DNA of 15,265 nucleotides from Candidatus Dadabacteria bacterium. Lineage in GTDB: Bacteria > Desulfobacterota_D > UBA1144 > Nemesobacterales > UBA2774. Positions 1 through 6,866 of the stretch are shown in pieces. A model generated the notes under the pieces. The model saw only the letters and a list, made by a program, of their open reading frames with translations, ran no database searches and was not told the DNA's origin. The stretch covers positions 1 to 15,265 of the forward strand of contig DAOVUC010000009.1 in assembly GCA_030632765.1 (NCBI GenBank). The letters run 5' to 3'. Numbering within the stretch: position 1 is the stretch's first letter; each line of letters starts with the position of its first letter. Made by a program: the position numbers and the translations under genes.

Positions 1-1
1 A

Positions 2-145
2 GATGAGTATGATGAAGGTGTAAGTGTTTTTGCATATATTAAAAGCAACTCTCCTGTTACTGTTGATGAATTTAACTCAGGGTATCCTAGCGGCGTTAGA
101 GATAATGAGTATAGAAACTTGAGAGTTGTTTGCATTGTCAGTTAA
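2..145 (+). CDS. C-terminal fragment of an unrecognised protein
   Basis: An open frame enters from the left edge and runs 47 codons to a TAA at 143-145, so only the C-terminus is present. It is mildly acidic and rich in Ser, Asn, Val and Tyr, ending in a hydrophobic stretch (NLRVVCIVS). It has no methionine, so no start lies inside the window. The composition would suit the last beta strands of an extracellular or secreted domain, but that is inference. Its last 8 bases overlap the 3' end of the convergent minus-strand gene, so the two share a terminator region. I do not recognise the family. It could be a chance open frame, although the tidy convergent ending argues for a real gene. Confidence 0.5.
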   Translation, partial: DEYDEGVSVFAYIKSNSPVTVDEFNSGYPSGVRDNEYRNLRVVCIVS

Positions 146-590
146 AAGTACAGTTTTGAATGGTCAGCGTGCACTGTTTAGATGCACTTTCAAAAAAGGA
201 CGCGGTCATGGATTTAAATGTACCCTGTATATTCAAAGTACTGCCCTTGGCAGTATCAAGTACGCTCTTTTGATCAGGCGAATTACAGAAGCATTGCACA
301 ACCCTTTCACTTCTGGTGACAACTTCCATTGTAAATGTTCCCTCTGGGGCGTCTGAGCATAATGAGTGAATTTTTCTAACCATTGCCGCTTTAACGGTGG
401 TTTGGACTGTTTTGTCTTTATAAAGACTATCTGCAGACATCGGCTCGTCCATATAAAGCTCACAAACTTGATCGACTGATATTTTTTTAGCCGAATCGGT
501 ATCTTGGGCCTCTGCAGGTTTGATTGTCCCTATAAATGAAAAAACGAAAGCACTCAGAATTAAAATGAAAAACGCAGGTTTGTTAGTCAT
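138..590 (-). CDS. secreted OB-fold-like (tRNA_anti-like) small protein
   Basis: The 150-residue product begins with a clear Sec signal: Lys4, a hydrophobic core at about residues 6-22, and a probable signal peptidase I site after AEA (26-28). The mature part reads like the periplasmic tRNA_anti-like OB-fold family: a 'SADSLYKDKTV' lead-in (about 52-62), a central region ending in VVQCFC (about 97-102), then 'KGSTLNIQGTF' (about 115-125) and a final Cys-bearing strand. This family is usually annotated from fold alone and has no settled function; binding of small ligands or nucleic acid in the periplasm is only a guess. Several mature-region cysteines could form disulfides. The ATG follows AGAGGA at 4 nt spacing, so the start is well supported. 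It is transcribed divergently from the M24 peptidase gene, and a shared palindrome lies about 50 bp upstream. Confidence 0.7.
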   Translation of the reverse strand: MTNKPAFFILILSAFVFSFIGTIKPAEAQDTDSAKKISVDQVCELYMDEPMSADSLYKDKTVQTTVKAAMVRKIHSLCSDAPEGTFTMEVVTRSERVVQCFCNSPDQKSVLDTAKGSTLNIQGTFKSMTASFFESASKQCTLTIQNCTFN

Positions 591-641
591 CGTATCCTCT
601 TTTTTTGTGTCTTTTAGATTTAAAATCCCACCATTATTTTA

Positions 642-660
642 ATTATAACACGTGTATAAT
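642..660. promoter_or_regulatory. palindromic bidirectional promoter/operator
   Basis: ATTATAA-CACGTG-TATAAT is an inverted repeat around CACGTG (649-654), perfect except for one extra A. Each arm is itself a consensus TATAAT -10 box: 655-660 on the plus strand towards the M24 peptidase, and 647-642 on the minus strand towards the OB-fold gene. Start points would fall near 667 and 635, giving leaders of roughly 87 and 45 nt. No good -35 is visible for either direction (a weak CTTATA lies 17 bp from the minus -10), which would suit an activator-dependent promoter or a repressor covering both boxes. The pattern is seen in the sequence; regulation is inference. Confidence 0.5.
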
Positions 661-753
661 CCAATATAAGGAGTAATTTACATTATTTTGATTTTTTACT
701 TGAAAAGCTACCTCTCTTGATATTTGGATCGGTCGTTGTGTATAGTTTTTCTA

Positions 754-1887
754 ATGAAGAAGGACACTTTATTAATCATTGATACTACTGAGAACAATGC
801 GGATCTACTTTACAGGACCAATTTTTTTGTTCCGGACCCTGTTATTTACATTGAACATAATGGGGAAAAGATACTTGTTCTGAGTGATCTTGAAATTGAT
901 AGGGGTAAGAATGAGGCTACTGTTGATACAATACTTTCGCTCTCAGAATACCAAAAAAGATTATTATCTAAAAGGCGCAAGCGCCTCGGGTTCGTGGATA
1001 TAGCGGATGAGGTACTGAAAGATCAACGGATAAAAAAAGCTCTTGTCCCCACAATGTTCTCTATAAAGTATGCTGATGAATTAAGGAAGCGGGGTTATAC
1101 AATTAAAGTAAGCGAGGAAGCCCCCTTTTTTAAAGAGCGTCTTAAAAAGACTCCTCAAGAGATCAACTCGGTTAAAGATGCTTTAAGAAAAACGGCAAGG
1201 GCAATGGATCTGGCTATAAGGTTGGTAGCTTCTTCAGAGATCAGAAGAAATAAACTCTACATAAATGGTCAGATTCTTACTTCAGAGAAAGTAAAAGGTG
1301 AGATTAACGCTGAGCTCTCGAGGATGGGCTATAATGCCTCACATACAATTGTGGCCTCAGGCGTTCATTCTTCCATGCCTCATCACAGCGGTGAGGGGCC
1401 TATTTTCGCTGATAAATCACTTGTAATTGATATTTTCCCGAGGTCCCAGGACACCGGATATTTTGGAGATATGACGAGGACCGTGATAAGAGGGGAGCCG
1501 TCTGAAAAGTTGGTAAAGATGTATAACACTGTGCTCAATGGCCAGAAACTTGGAATAAGCATGATAAAGGATGGGGTCAAGGGTAGGGATGTCCACACGG
1601 CAATTGTTGAATATTTTAATGAGTCGGGATTTGAGACCGGAAACTTAAATGGGAAGCAGCAGGGATTCATACATTCAACCGGACACGGTCTCGGTCTTGA
1701 GATACATGAGCCGCCAAGAATCGGCATGGGTGATGAAATACTTAGAGAAGGAAATGTCGTTACTGTAGAGCCCGGGCTTTACTATGAGAAAATAGGCGGC
1801 ATCAGGATTGAGGATGTGGTTGTAGTCGAAAAGAACGGCTGTACTAATCTTACCAAGTACCCGAAAAGGTTTAGAGTTAAAGTGTAA
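754..1887 (+). CDS. M24-family metallopeptidase (Xaa-Pro aminopeptidase)
   Basis: The 377-residue protein has the creatinase/aminopeptidase P architecture: an N-terminal non-catalytic domain (about 1-135) and a C-terminal pita-bread peptidase domain (about 145-377). All five expected dinuclear metal ligands are visible, counted from this ATG: Asp226 (VIDIFP), Asp239 (FGDMTRT), His311 (HSTGHGLG), Glu339 (TVEPGLY) and Glu353 (RIEDVVV). Active members remove an N-terminal residue preceding proline in the cytoplasm. The ATG at 754 is preferred because 'MKKDTLLIIDTTENN' is a natural M24 N-terminus. A TTG at 724 would add ten residues, and an in-frame TGA at 718-720 closes the frame upstream. Neither start has a clear Shine-Dalgarno, so the exact start is uncertain. 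Xaa-Pro dipeptidase is the alternative within the family. mazG follows 132 bp downstream on the same strand. Confidence 0.9.
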   Translation: MKKDTLLIIDTTENNADLLYRTNFFVPDPVIYIEHNGEKILVLSDLEIDRGKNEATVDTILSLSEYQKRLLSKRRKRLGFVDIADEVLKDQRIKKALVPTMFSIKYADELRKRGYTIKVSEEAPFFKERLKKTPQEINSVKDALRKTARAMDLAIRLVASSEIRRNKLYINGQILTSEKVKGEINAELSRMGYNASHTIVASGVHSSMPHHSGEGPIFADKSLVIDIFPRSQDTGYFGDMTRTVIRGEPSEKLVKMYNTVLNGQKLGISMIKDGVKGRDVHTAIVEYFNESGFETGNLNGKQQGFIHSTGHGLGLEIHEPPRIGMGDEILREGNVVTVEPGLYYEKIGGIRIEDVVVVEKNGCTNLTKYPKRFRVKV

Positions 1888-1975
1888 CTAGTTTAACCAA
1901 CTTTTCTATTCAGATTAACTACTCCCTAAATTTAATAGCGCCATAATTTGTCTCTTCGTTCAGTGTATTATTGGT

Positions 1976-2006
1976 GTAGAGTTTCTACTCAGTGATAAAC
2001 CTCTAC
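1976..2006 (+). promoter_or_regulatory. leader hairpins in front of mazG
   Basis: GTAGAG (1976-1981) followed by TTT can pair with AAAC-CTCTAC (1997-2006), leaving one bulged C. Alternatively GTAGA (1976-1980) can pair with TCTAC (1984-1988). The two structures exclude each other. The larger hairpin ends just before the mazG Shine-Dalgarno (2010-2014). It may tune translation, but no terminator U-run or known riboswitch motif is seen. Confidence 0.3.
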
Positions 2007-2019
2007 AATGGGAGATAAC

Positions 2020-2790
2020 ATGAAGAAGAATTTTCAGGATCTTGTTGAACTTTCAAAACTCTTGAGAAGCCCTGGGGGATGCCCCTGGGATAGAGAGCAG
2101 AAGCTCGAAACATTGAGACCCTATATTATAGAGGAGGCGTACGAGGTCGTTCAGGCGATTGAGCAAAAAGATAAGGATGACATAATTGAAGAGCTCGGCG
2201 ATCTTTTTTTTCAAGTCATATTCGCCTCTCAGATTGCCTCCGAGGATGGAGAGTTCAACATTGAGGAAGTTGTGGACAGGCTCCATAGTAAACTGGTTAG
2301 CAGGCATCCGCATGTGTTCGGGGAAGAGAAGGCAAAAGATGCCCAAGAGGCTATCAAAATTTGGCATAAACAAAAGCTCAAGGAAAAGTCGAGGAAAAGA
2401 AGGCTGCTGGAAATACCACGTACTATGCCCTCTTTGTTAAGGGCACATAGAGTGGGTGAGAAAGCGTCTCAAGTCGGCTTTGACTGGAAAAGTGCTGAGC
2501 AGGTTCTTCCAAAGGTAAAAGAGGAGCTTATGGAATTAGAAGCCGAGATAAAAAATCAGAACAAGCAGGGGATTGAAAAGGAGTTCGGTGATCTTGTTTT
2601 CTCTATAGTGAATTTGGGGAGACATCTGAAGCTTGATTCAGAGAGCACAGCGCATAAAGCAATCGACGGGTTTATAAATAGATTTAGCAAGGTGGAAGAT
2701 AAAGCCGAGGAGAGAGGAAAGGAGTTATCCGGCCTTACAATAGAAGAAATGGATGAGCTGTGGGAAGAGGTAAAGCGTGAGGGCGCCTAA
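2020..2790 (+). CDS. mazG: nucleoside triphosphate pyrophosphohydrolase MazG
   Basis: This 256-residue protein is a full two-domain MazG, close to the family's usual length of about 260. The all-alpha NTP pyrophosphohydrolase acts in the cytoplasm, hydrolysing (d)NTPs to the monophosphate and pyrophosphate; known members clear aberrant nucleotides or affect (p)ppGpp levels. The N-terminal domain shows the signature CPWD (21-24), then EEAYEVVQAIE (38-48) and EELGDLFFQ (57-65), supplying the acidic Mg-binding residues Glu38, Glu39, Glu42, Glu58 and Asp61. The C-terminal domain repeats the pattern with KEELMELEAEI and EKEFGDLVFS, followed by the usual 'MDELWEEVK' tail. An ATG at 2008 is in frame, but GGGAG at 2010-2014 sits 5 nt before the ATG at 2020 and fixes the start there. 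Its stop lies 11 bp from the end of the convergent apgM-like gene. Confidence 0.95.
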   Translation: MKKNFQDLVELSKLLRSPGGCPWDREQKLETLRPYIIEEAYEVVQAIEQKDKDDIIEELGDLFFQVIFASQIASEDGEFNIEEVVDRLHSKLVSRHPHVFGEEKAKDAQEAIKIWHKQKLKEKSRKRRLLEIPRTMPSLLRAHRVGEKASQVGFDWKSAEQVLPKVKEELMELEAEIKNQNKQGIEKEFGDLVFSIVNLGRHLKLDSESTAHKAIDGFINRFSKVEDKAEERGKELSGLTIEEMDELWEEVKREGA

Positions 2791-2801
2791 ATTATTTAAG
2801 C

Positions 2802-4013
2802 CTAAGTTTCTGTACCAATTAACATGCTAACAAGTTTATAACCCTCATTAACATATAAGTTAGACTCACTTGCAGATTTCTCTGTGTAAACAAAAGAATC
2901 ATTTTTCACACTTTCATCACTCGAGCTATAAATTGCAAACGGAACGGGCTCGTTTATATGCGTCCTAATATCTATTGGAGTAGGGTGATCAGACATAACG
3001 AGAATTTTGTAATCACCAAATCTCTGTATCCCGTCCAGAACGCGTCCCACAACCCTACCGTCAAAATCCTCTATAGCCTGAATCTTAAGTTTTGCGTCTC
3101 CCATGTGCCCCGTTTCATCAGTCGACTCAATATGAATCATGGTCAGATCGACTTCCTCCAGTGAATTTAAAGCATAATCGACTTTGCCTTCATAATTTGT
3201 GTCCAAATATCCTGTCGCACCCGGAACATCTATCACATCAAGCCCTGCATATTTCCCTATACCTTTAACAAGGTCTACAGCCGATATAACAGATCCTGAT
3301 AAACCGTATAGTTCTTTAAAAGAGGGCATAGTGGGCGCTACACCCTGGCCCCAGAGCCATATACTAGTGGCCGGGCTTTTTCCTTCCTCAATTCTTTTTT
3401 TATTTACAGGGTGATCTTTTAAGATGTCTCTAGATTTTTCAATGAGGTCGTTTAATTTTTGAGAACCCTCACCGCTAGGCAGATGAGTAGCTATGTCTTT
3501 TCCTGAAATATCGTGAGGAGGCGTCGTACTGACATCCTTGTTACCCCCGGACCAAACGAGTAAATGTCTGTAGCTAACTCCGGGATGTAGTGTCAAATTC
3601 TCTTCTTCTAGTTCTTTTTTAAGATCGAGTATTAGTACCCTTGCTTCCTCAGTGGATATATGACCTGCGCTGTAATCTTCCATAATCATACTTCCGTTCT
3701 GACTACATAATGTAACCAGATTGCATCTCAGAGTAACATCGGTTGCACCAAGCTCGACCCCCATGCTTGCAGCTTCAAGAGGCGATCTTCCTGTGTAATA
3801 AATCATCGGGTCGTATCCAAGCACCGTCAGGTTGCCCACATCGCTCCCAGGAGGGAGTGGGTCGGGAATGGTCTTTACCATGCCGAATGTAGTAGCGCAT
3901 TTGGCGATTTTGTCCAAGTTTGGGGTATTTGCGACCTCAAGAGGTGTTTTTCCACCGAGCTCGGGGAGTAAATGATCGGGCATACCGTCGCCTTGTAAGA
4001 TTACGTATTTCAT
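2802..4013 (-). CDS. apgM-like phosphoglycerate mutase / proposed homoserine kinase
   Basis: The 403-residue protein belongs to the alkaline-phosphatase superfamily branch of archaeal-type, cofactor-independent phosphoglycerate mutases. The metal site is visible: Asp9 (GDGM), catalytic Ser57 (PPGSD), Asp299 and His303 (DETGH), and Asp342-His343 (SDHPTP). 'YYTGRSPLEAASMGVEL' and 'LRCNLVTL' match the bacterial subgroup that comparative genomics has proposed as an alternative homoserine kinase (TIGR02535-type) as well as a mutase. The two roles are interconversion of 3- and 2-phosphoglycerate in glycolysis, or ATP-dependent phosphorylation of homoserine for threonine synthesis. The sequence alone does not separate them, and no threonine gene is adjacent. 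It lies 33 bp downstream of lipA and is the last gene of the long minus-strand cluster. No strong Shine-Dalgarno is seen. Confidence 0.85.
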   Translation of the reverse strand: MKYVILQGDGMPDHLLPELGGKTPLEVANTPNLDKIAKCATTFGMVKTIPDPLPPGSDVGNLTVLGYDPMIYYTGRSPLEAASMGVELGATDVTLRCNLVTLCSQNGSMIMEDYSAGHISTEEARVLILDLKKELEEENLTLHPGVSYRHLLVWSGGNKDVSTTPPHDISGKDIATHLPSGEGSQKLNDLIEKSRDILKDHPVNKKRIEEGKSPATSIWLWGQGVAPTMPSFKELYGLSGSVISAVDLVKGIGKYAGLDVIDVPGATGYLDTNYEGKVDYALNSLEEVDLTMIHIESTDETGHMGDAKLKIQAIEDFDGRVVGRVLDGIQRFGDYKILVMSDHPTPIDIRTHINEPVPFAIYSSSDESVKNDSFVYTEKSASESNLYVNEGYKLVSMLIGTET

Positions 4014-4046
4014 AGAGCAAAGATGTTAAATGCTTTTAGAAAATTA

Positions 4047-5027
4047 TCAAGGTGTTTTTTGTTCTAGTAAGAGAGGGTCAGAAATACTATGTAAATCCTT
4101 GCTACTTGGATTATTCCTGAGCTTCACTACCTGTTTCTCCGCATGGTAGGAGCTTCTGACTAGCGGGCCTGCTTCTATATGGGGGATACCAATAATATTT
4201 TCGCCGTAAGCTTTTAGCGAATCAAACTCAAGCGGGTGATAGAACTTGGATACCGGTAAATGGTCTATTGTAGGCTGCAAATATTGCCCTATTGTCACTA
4301 TATCACACCCTGCGTTCTTCAAATCATGCAGAGTTTCTAATATTTCTTCGATATCCTCCCCTAGTCCAACCATAATTCCTGATTTAGTAAGCATAGCTTC
4401 ATTACCTTTTTGCTTGCTCTCAGAAAGAACTTTAAGTGACCATGCGTAGTTTGCCTGGGGACGGACTGATCTTTTTCTGTCGCTCTGCGTTACCTGCGGC
4501 AAGCGGTAGAGTCTTGGCACTGTTTCTATGTTGTGGTTAAGCACATCGGGTACTGCTTGTAGAATCTGATTTAGAGCTTGGGAATCCCCTTTGAAATCAG
4601 GGATTAAGACCTCAATTTTTACTTCCGGGTTATATTCTCTTACTGTTTTTATAGTGTCGGCAAAAATACACGCGCTTTCATAGTTTTTGTCGTCTCTATT
4701 AACAGAAGTGATTACAACGTGAGTTATATTAGCGTTATTTTGGATAAGGCTGTTTACCGCTTGCCCTACTCTTTTAGGCTCTTCTAAGTCCAACTCTCCG
4801 CCGTTTCCGGTTTTTACATGGCAAAAACCACAGCTCCTTGTGCATGTATCGCCCAGAATCATAAACGTAAGCGTCCCCGCACTCCAGCATTCTCCAATGT
4901 TAGGACAGCGAGCTTCCTGGCAGACGGTGTGGAGGTTGAGCTCTTTAGTCAGGTTTTTGAGGTGTGTATAATTCTCCCCAGAAGGCAGTTTGGCTTTAAT
5001 CCAGCTCGGTTTTCTTATGTTACGCAT
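4047..5027 (-). CDS. lipA: lipoyl synthase
   Basis: This 326-residue radical SAM enzyme inserts two sulfurs into protein-bound octanoyl groups to make lipoyl cofactor on 2-oxoacid dehydrogenase E2 subunits and glycine cleavage H protein. Both iron-sulfur clusters are visible: the auxiliary (sacrificial) cluster motif Cys36-X4-Cys41-X5-Cys47 (CQEARCPNIGEC) and the radical SAM motif Cys62-X3-Cys66-X2-Cys69 (CTRSCGFC). The C-terminal RSSYHA (291-296) supplies the conserved serine that ligates the auxiliary cluster. 'DVLNHNIETVPRLY' and 'TKSGIMVGLGE' are also typical. A non-conserved tail of about 30 residues follows RSSY. No lipB is nearby, so octanoyl transfer is encoded elsewhere. The upstream spacer to the LapA-like gene is 91 bp, the largest in this cluster, so an internal promoter is possible. 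Confidence 0.97.
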   Translation of the reverse strand: MRNIRKPSWIKAKLPSGENYTHLKNLTKELNLHTVCQEARCPNIGECWSAGTLTFMILGDTCTRSCGFCHVKTGNGGELDLEEPKRVGQAVNSLIQNNANITHVVITSVNRDDKNYESACIFADTIKTVREYNPEVKIEVLIPDFKGDSQALNQILQAVPDVLNHNIETVPRLYRLPQVTQSDRKRSVRPQANYAWSLKVLSESKQKGNEAMLTKSGIMVGLGEDIEEILETLHDLKNAGCDIVTIGQYLQPTIDHLPVSKFYHPLEFDSLKAYGENIIGIPHIEAGPLVRSSYHAEKQVVKLRNNPSSKDLHSISDPLLLEQKTP

Positions 5028-5118
5028 ATTAATTCTCTAATGCAAAATCCTGTTTTAAGGGCAGTAAAGTTCCCCCTTCCCAATTGTCTTCAACTTTATC
5101 TTAGATAAACCCCCAAGT

Positions 5119-5490
5119 TTAAGACGGCGGAGTAAAAGGAGAAGATCCCCCCCCTGGGCTCGAGCTTACATCTGTAGAAGCATTGGTTTGTGAGCCTTCT
5201 GATAACTCACTTAACCTGGCTTCCAGCTCTTTTATTTTTCTACTCTTTTGTCTGGATTGCGAGCCTGCGGATATCGACTGAAGAGCGCCGAATATGAGCG
5301 CTACTATGACTCCCAATACAAATGCGGACAAGATGAGCACAATGTTCTTGGTTATGTATGGTCCTATTAGGTACTGATTTAAATCAAGCTGCAGTTGGAA
5401 TGAGTGTGTGAATACTTCAAGGTTCTGTGTGTAAATAATAGCGAAGAAGACAATTATTAAAACTATTAGAATTAATCTTATGAATCTCAT
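5119..5490 (-). CDS. LapA-domain (DUF1049) inner-membrane protein
   Basis: The 123-residue protein has two predicted membrane helices (about 4-20 and 48-70). They are separated by a short loop containing 'TQNLEVFTHSFQLQLDLN', the typical N-Q-N spacing of the LapA family. A charged, probably coiled-coil segment (about 78-99, rich in Lys, Arg and Glu) and a low-complexity Ser/Gly/Pro tail (about 100-123) follow. In enterobacteria LapA works with LapB in lipopolysaccharide assembly control, but many bacteria carry LapA-domain proteins with no LapB nearby, as here. The ATG follows GAGGTGA about 4 nt upstream, straddling the end of the HIT gene; the two coding regions are 10 bp apart. The family call is firm, the function is not. 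Confidence 0.85.
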   Translation of the reverse strand: MRFIRLILIVLIIVFFAIIYTQNLEVFTHSFQLQLDLNQYLIGPYITKNIVLILSAFVLGVIVALIFGALQSISAGSQSRQKSRKIKELEARLSELSEGSQTNASTDVSSSPGGGSSPFTPPS

Positions 5491-5500
5491 TGCTCACCTC

Positions 5501-5980
5501 TTAGTTGTTTTTTATTTGCTCACTTAGGGTTTCATAGGTGTCTTCAAGGTACTCGGGCATTACTTTTACATCTGCAATCAAGGGCATAAAATTCGTATCC
5601 CCATTCCAGCGCGGAACTATATGAAAATGGAGATGATCATCAATTCCAGCCCCTCCAGCGGTACCTAAGTTCATTCCTATATTAAAACCGTCAGGTTTCA
5701 TTACTTTTAGGATTTCAATACACTTTGTAGTTAAATTCATCAGCTCCAGTCTTTCCTTATCATCAAGTTCCGACATCTTATTTGTGTGTCTGTAAGGAAC
5801 AGCCATTAGATGTCCGTTTGAATAAGGGTAACGATTCATAATTATAAAACTGGTTTCACCTTTAAGGAGTATAAGATTTTTTTTATCATTTCCTTCCTTG
5901 GGTTTATCACAAAAAATACATCCTTCTTTTTTTTCCCCGGTTATGTACTCAATCCTCCAGGGGGTCCAAAGTGTTTTCAT
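5501..5980 (-). CDS. HIT-family nucleotide hydrolase/phosphorylase
   Basis: This 159-residue protein carries the histidine-triad motif HLHFHIVPRW, with His116, His118 (predicted nucleophile) and His120. Cys21 and Cys24 (GCIFC) with downstream histidines probably bind zinc. The N-terminal 'LWTPWRIEYI' and 'NRYPYSNGHLMAVPYRH' match the bacterial/archaeal subgroup often annotated as Ap4A phosphorylase-like or ADP-hydrolase HIT proteins. It acts in the cytoplasm on the phosphodiester or phosphoanhydride bond of dinucleoside polyphosphates or AMP conjugates; the true substrate cannot be read from sequence. The ATG at 5980 lies 2 nt after the sppA stop, with no separate ribosome site, so translation is probably coupled to sppA. 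A TTG at 5986 overlapping the sppA stop is a less likely start. Confidence 0.93.
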   Translation of the reverse strand: MKTLWTPWRIEYITGEKKEGCIFCDKPKEGNDKKNLILLKGETSFIIMNRYPYSNGHLMAVPYRHTNKMSELDDKERLELMNLTTKCIEILKVMKPDGFNIGMNLGTAGGAGIDDHLHFHIVPRWNGDTNFMPLIADVKVMPEYLEDTYETLSEQIKNN

Positions 5981-5982
5981 AT

Positions 5983-6864
5983 TCAATTAATTATATCGAC
6001 AAGATAGAAAAGTCCAAAACGTGATTTTGTCGGAACGCTAGTCAAAATATTAGTATCAATTTTTGAATTAAGAAGATCCATGAGACGAGATCTCTTTTTT
6101 GGTAAATTAATCACTTCAGGCTCACCCTCTATCCCACCCAATTTCCCCGCCATTTTAATAGCATCGTTTATGGTCCCGAGCTCGTCTATCAACTTAAGAT
6201 TAAGAGCCTGCTCGCCGGTATATATTTTCCCATCAGCCACCTTATCTATCTGTTTAGTATCAAGATTTCTTGCGTTTGCTACAACTAATTTAAACTGTGA
6301 GTAAACGTTATCTATAAGGTCTTGAATATACCGTTTATCGGCCTCACTCATCTCTCTAAACGGAGATCCCACGTCTTTGTATTTACCGCTCTTTATGACC
6401 TCTACATCTATCTTAGCCCAGTCTAGAAGCTTTTCATAGCTGGCAAATTGAGCAATGACTCCAATACTACCTGTAATTGAACCTGGGTTAGCGTATATTT
6501 TTTCGGCAGCGCATGCAATGTAATAGCCTCCGGACGCACCGACACCGCCGATGCTTGCCACGATTGGGAGTTCCTTGCCCAACTCCTTGAGTTCGCTGTA
6601 TATCTCTTGTGAGGGACCTACGGAACCTCCTGGAGAATCGCTTCTGACGACGAGTGCTTTGACATCGTCATCTTTGGCAATAGCATCTATGCTGTCCAGA
6701 TAGATTTGAGAATCTAGTATTACATCCTTAACTCTGAGTACCGCAACTTTATCTCCTGAAGAAAAGCTGGTGCCCCCAGATATTAAAAGACCGCTTCCGA
6801 TTCCTGCAAGAAATGTGAATATAAGTAGAAACAGTATGACTATTGCAAGGAAAATGCCCCTCAC
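5983..6864 (-). CDS. sppA: signal peptide peptidase SppA, short form
   Basis: The 293-residue protein is the short (36K-type) SppA: an N-terminal membrane anchor (about 4-29), then a single ClpP/crotonase-fold S49 protease domain. The catalytic serine is Ser111 in GVGASGGYYIA. The general-base lysine is in SGKYKDVGSPFR, most likely Lys163, about 52 residues later as in the Bacillus enzyme. 'SDSPGGSVGPSQEIY' (about 75-89) and 'NPGSITGSIGVI' (126-136) are family hallmarks. Known SppA proteins degrade signal-peptide remnants in the membrane. The start is a GTG, 2 nt after the rpsA stop and without a clear Shine-Dalgarno, suggesting translational coupling to S1. The rpsA-sppA adjacency recurs in several Gram-negative lineages; a link between the two functions is inference only. 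Confidence 0.95.
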   Translation of the reverse strand: MRGIFLAIVILFLLIFTFLAGIGSGLLISGGTSFSSGDKVAVLRVKDVILDSQIYLDSIDAIAKDDDVKALVVRSDSPGGSVGPSQEIYSELKELGKELPIVASIGGVGASGGYYIACAAEKIYANPGSITGSIGVIAQFASYEKLLDWAKIDVEVIKSGKYKDVGSPFREMSEADKRYIQDLIDNVYSQFKLVVANARNLDTKQIDKVADGKIYTGEQALNLKLIDELGTINDAIKMAGKLGGIEGEPEVINLPKKRSRLMDLLNSKIDTNILTSVPTKSRFGLFYLVDIIN

Positions 6865-6866
6865 TT

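Noticed and set aside
668..720. AAGGAG (668-673) followed by ATT and an eleven- to thirteen-codon frame
   Set aside because: The frame ends at TGA 718-720, has no standard start at proper spacing, and is not in frame with the M24 peptidase.
724..753. TTG start adding ten residues to the M24 peptidase
   Set aside because: No ribosome site, and the extra residues do not look like an M24 N-terminus; ATG 754 is more natural.
2783..2808. GCCTAAAT/ATTTAAGC inverted repeat between mazG and the apgM-like gene as a terminator
   Set aside because: The stem is short, AT-rich, contains a mismatch and has no T-run.
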